Origin: CAZMZW01 sp963802275
Lineage (GTDB): Bacteria; Chloroflexota; Anaerolineae; Anaerolineales; Anaerolineaceae
Assembly (NCBI GenBank): GCA_963802275.1
Contig: CAWDIB010000006.1
Location: 186,001 to 250,000 of the forward strand
Direction: 5' to 3'
Length of the DNA stretch: 64,000 bases
In this document: one piece after another, positions 61,274 to 64,000 of the stretch
Layout: every line of letters begins with the position of its first letter
Position numbering within the stretch: position 1 is the first letter of the stretch
Program-made: the position numbers and the translations under genes
Notes under the pieces: model-generated
What the model saw: only the letters and a program-made list of their open reading frames with translations
What the model was told of the DNA's origin: nothing
The model's database searches: none

Positions 61274-64000
61274 TTATTCTTTCAACAAACCAAGTTCTCG
61301 GGCGCGGACAATGGCTTCGGTGCGCCTTTGAACCTGCAGTTTTTCAAAAATTCTGCGGTTGTGACCTTTAACCGTATCTAGTGCAAGAAAAAGTCGCTCA
61401 CCAATCTCACGATTCGAAAGTCCCTGGGAAATAAAATGTAGTACTTCCAATTCGCGTTGGCTCAATGGCTCGATAATGGGTTGTTGAGCTGGGAGTAGAC
61501 CAGGTTCTTTTTTACTTATCTGTTTATTAGCTTCAAATGTTGCCAGTAACTTGCCCGTGTAACCTGGCATGATTCCACGCGCCAATGCATCATGAAGCAT
61601 TTGCATCATACTTGGGCCTTCATCAAGGAATATGCGGAAGTAACCCTCCGGCTCGGCCAATGCAAGAGCCTGCTGCAAAGACAAGAGGGCAGCAGGGAGG
61701 TCACCTTGAGCGTGAAAAGCAATCGCCTGCAATACCAGTATTTCGATCACACTTCCCTTCCTACCGCCTTCTTCCGCTGCTTTCAGCAGACGCTCCAAGA
61801 GCACCATGACCCCAGAAATGGAGTCGTTAGCATGGTCGTTCTGATAGCGGGCCAGGAGCACTCTGGCTAGGGTGATGTGATCGAACTCGCGCAGATAGCT
61901 AAGTTCGTTTTCACCAGAAAGTCCATGCTCACAAGCCCAATCCAGAGCTTCATCCAACCGACCCTGGGCCACCCACACCCGTACCTTCCGTGTCGCGACC
62001 GGACGCACATTTGGAGAAAAGGCACTATCGTACAGCCGTTCAGCCTGGATGAGCAGGTCGAGTGCGCCCTCCAGGTCACCTTGTGCTTTTCTGCAAGCGT
62101 GCCATCGCTGCATGCCAGCGATATGGATTTTGCGGCAACTCCGCCAGCTTACCCATAGCCTGGCTTTCAATCAGGAGCTGTGTGGCCGTATTCAGATCGT
62201 TATGCTCATAGTGAAGGTTGCTCATGCCCACATACATATCTGCCGCTCCCGGTAGGACCGGTCCGCCCGACTCTGTCGCCCACTGCAATGCCCGCTTATA
62301 GGTGGTCATTGCTTCGTGGAGACAGCCCTGCGCAATCTGTATATCCGCCAGGACGATGGAGCCACCGATGGCGGAAGAGATGTACCCAGCCAACCGCACA
62401 TTCGCCGTGCCATCGGCTGTCATCCGGCGGGCGACTTCGAGATCCCCATCTGCCCATGCGGCGAGCCCCAACTGCGAGGCTGCTCCACCGAGAGTCAGAT
62501 AGTCATCCTCAGTTGCGAGATCGAACGCCCGTTGGGCGTATTTTACGGTCTCGGGCATATCGCCTCGAGCCAGAGCCCGCGCGCCACGGATAAGGGCAAT
62601 CATTCCAGGTAAACGGCGAAATTCTTCTTCATCAACAATCACCATGCCTGCTGCCTGGGCTTCCGATCGCCTGTTAATATCGTCTGTCATGTCCATCCAC
62701 CGCTCGGCGTTCCGTAGATGGGATTCAACACCTTCGAGCCCTCCACGAGTTAACGAAACCAAGGCATACGCAACACTCAGCACGGGTCTGACGTAGATGA
62801 CTTCGTCGGGAAGGGCTTTTAACCAACCTAACACCACAGCTGATTGTTGATTACGGCTCTTGGTTAAAAAGATTTTCTCGATCAAATCTGCGGCTCGACC
62901 AAAATCCTTAGCGGTCAGGGCATGGCGGATAGCATGATCCATCAAACCATTATGCTCATACCACTCACTCGCTCGCCGGTGCAGGGCAGAACCCTGATCA
63001 GCCTGCTTCGCTTCCAAGTGCATGCGAAGCACATCGGCAAAAAGATGATGATAGCGGTACCAACACCGTTCGTTATCCAGGGGGATAATAAAAAGGTTGG
63101 CGCGTTCTAGATATTCCAGGGTTTTTTGCCCGGAAGCAGAAGGGGATTTCAAAACAGCGTCACACAGCGGGCCGCAAACGCGGTCAAGGATGGATGTTTG
63201 TAGCAAGAAAGTTTGGATGCTTTCAGACTGTTGTTCCAGAATCTCTTCCACCAAATAATCCAGCACGAAATGGTGGCTGCCGGTGAAAGATTTTATGAAA
63301 CTGGCGGTATCTTGATGCCCCTGCATTGAAAGAGCGGCTAATTGCAAGCCCGCAATCCACCCTTCAGTGCGGGTTTCCAGCACGGCAATATTTTCTGCCG
63401 AAAGGTTCAGACCCATCGCTTGATTGAGAAAGTCGGCAGCTTCCGCTGGAGTAAAGCGCAAATTGGCTGCACGTAGTTCGATCAATTGGCCCCGGGCGCG
63501 TAATCGAGCGATGGGCAGATGCGGATCCTCACGGGTGGTGATGACCAGGTGCATTTGCGTCGGCAGGTGCTCGAGTAGAAATGTGAGAATTTCGTCAACC
63601 GCTTTGGAATCAATCGCATGGTAATCGTCCAGGACGAGGACAAAATTGTCCGCGATGTTTGTGATTTCATTGAGCAGGGTGGTTACAATCGATTCGGCCG
63701 GCGGGGGTTGGGGGGATTGAAGCCCAACCAAAGCTCTTTTTCCAAAATTTTCCGAAATCATTTGCAAAGCTGAAATGAGGTAAGTCAAAAAAAGTGCAGG
63801 ATCGTTATCGTCCTCGTCCAGCGATATCCAGGCGATCTTTTGATCACGGCCAGCAACCCAATCGCTGACCAGGGTGGTTTTGCCGAAACCAGCCGGAGCA
63901 GAAATGAGAGTAAGTTTGTAGTTCGCAGCAAGCCCCTCATTCAATTTTTCAATAAGGCGTGATCGCCCAACTATACCTTGCCTGGGTAACGGAATGAATA
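61274..64000 (-). CDS. MalT-type LuxR-family regulator, cassette B; partial, one frame change
   Basis: The open frame enters from the right edge of the window, so the N-terminus is outside. It has RLIEKLNEGLAANYKL, Walker A SAPAGFGKTTL, Walker B FVLVLDDYHA, a TPR-like region and a LuxR helix-turn-helix (LSQRELEVLHFISQGLSNRE and DTVKGHNRRIFEKLQVQ). An extra base in the A4 run at 62087-62090 separates ARLQK from AQGDLEGALDLL; removing it restores the TPR region. It parallels the cassette A regulator over the ATPase and much of the sensor. The C-terminal DNA-reading helices differ, so target sites may differ. Confidence 0.88.

Noticed and set aside
63942..63944. TTG at 63944 as the start of the cassette B regulator
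   Set aside because: The frame continues upstream with RSRLIEKL, matching the intact paralogue, to the window edge; the gene is cut by the window.
46854..64000. Prophage or genomic island with integrase
   Set aside because: The region is accessory in character and A+T-rich, but no integrase, phage structural gene, tRNA attachment site or flanking repeat was found.
1..64000. CRISPR array, tRNA or rRNA genes
   Set aside because: No regularly spaced repeats or tRNA-like cloverleaf sequences were seen in the gaps; a dedicated search would be needed to exclude a tRNA fully.

Overview
The window reads as chromosomal DNA of an anaerobic Chloroflexota bacterium, most likely class Anaerolineae. This is inferred from gene style: LysM/M23 envelope proteins, C39-like peptidases, a fused glycyl-tRNA synthetase, MalT-type LuxR regulators with DUF4386 membrane proteins, cobalamin uptake and glycyl-radical chemistry. 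No rRNA, tRNA, CRISPR array or complete insertion sequence was seen.

Layout. From 0 to 5 kb: a 3' gene fragment, then a minus-strand group (miaB, M23 peptidase, ddaH) divergent from a membrane C39-peptidase/TPR gene and a broken HAD phosphatase. From 5 to 8 kb: a btuFCD vitamin B12 importer behind a cobalamin riboswitch with promoter and terminator. From 8 to 23 kb: rmuC, a PfkB kinase, metG, pncC, two LysM-M23 genes, a MEMO-like gene, priA, a glycyl-radical enzyme with its activase, and rho. From 23 to 30 kb: rpoD, dnaG and fused glyQS. From 30 to 40 kb: a C39-like gene, a LysM lipoprotein, lexA with two candidate operators, a YwaF-like membrane protein, osmC, and the heat-shock block hrcA-grpE-dnaK-dnaJ-prmA behind a perfect CIRCE element. 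From 40 to 46.6 kb: a lysine 2,3-aminomutase, an aldo/keto reductase, and pheST behind a T-box leader.

From about 46.8 kb to the end the DNA is an accessory region, visibly richer in A+T over much of its length, with all genes on the minus strand. Its core is two head-to-tail copies of one cassette. In transcription order each has a MalT-type LuxR regulator, a 90-residue soluble protein, a DUF4386 membrane protein, further small membrane proteins, and an MDR-type quinone oxidoreductase. Copy B spans about 64.0-56.6 kb and copy A 56.6-51.0 kb. Two CPBP intramembrane proteases, an alpha/beta hydrolase and a DUF333 lipoprotein follow copy A. This repeated cassette is the best candidate for an undescribed system.

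A second theme is frame damage. Thirteen single-base frame changes interrupt nine otherwise normal genes, including essential metG, pheS and pheT. Twelve of the 13 are net +1 and one is -1. In the eight genes complete in the window, removing the shifts gives a whole number of codons and a normal family length. I treat these as probable consensus errors, annotate the genes across the breaks, and list each position. A third theme is -10-like hexamers only 6-9 bases before several start codons, which suggests leaderless transcripts.
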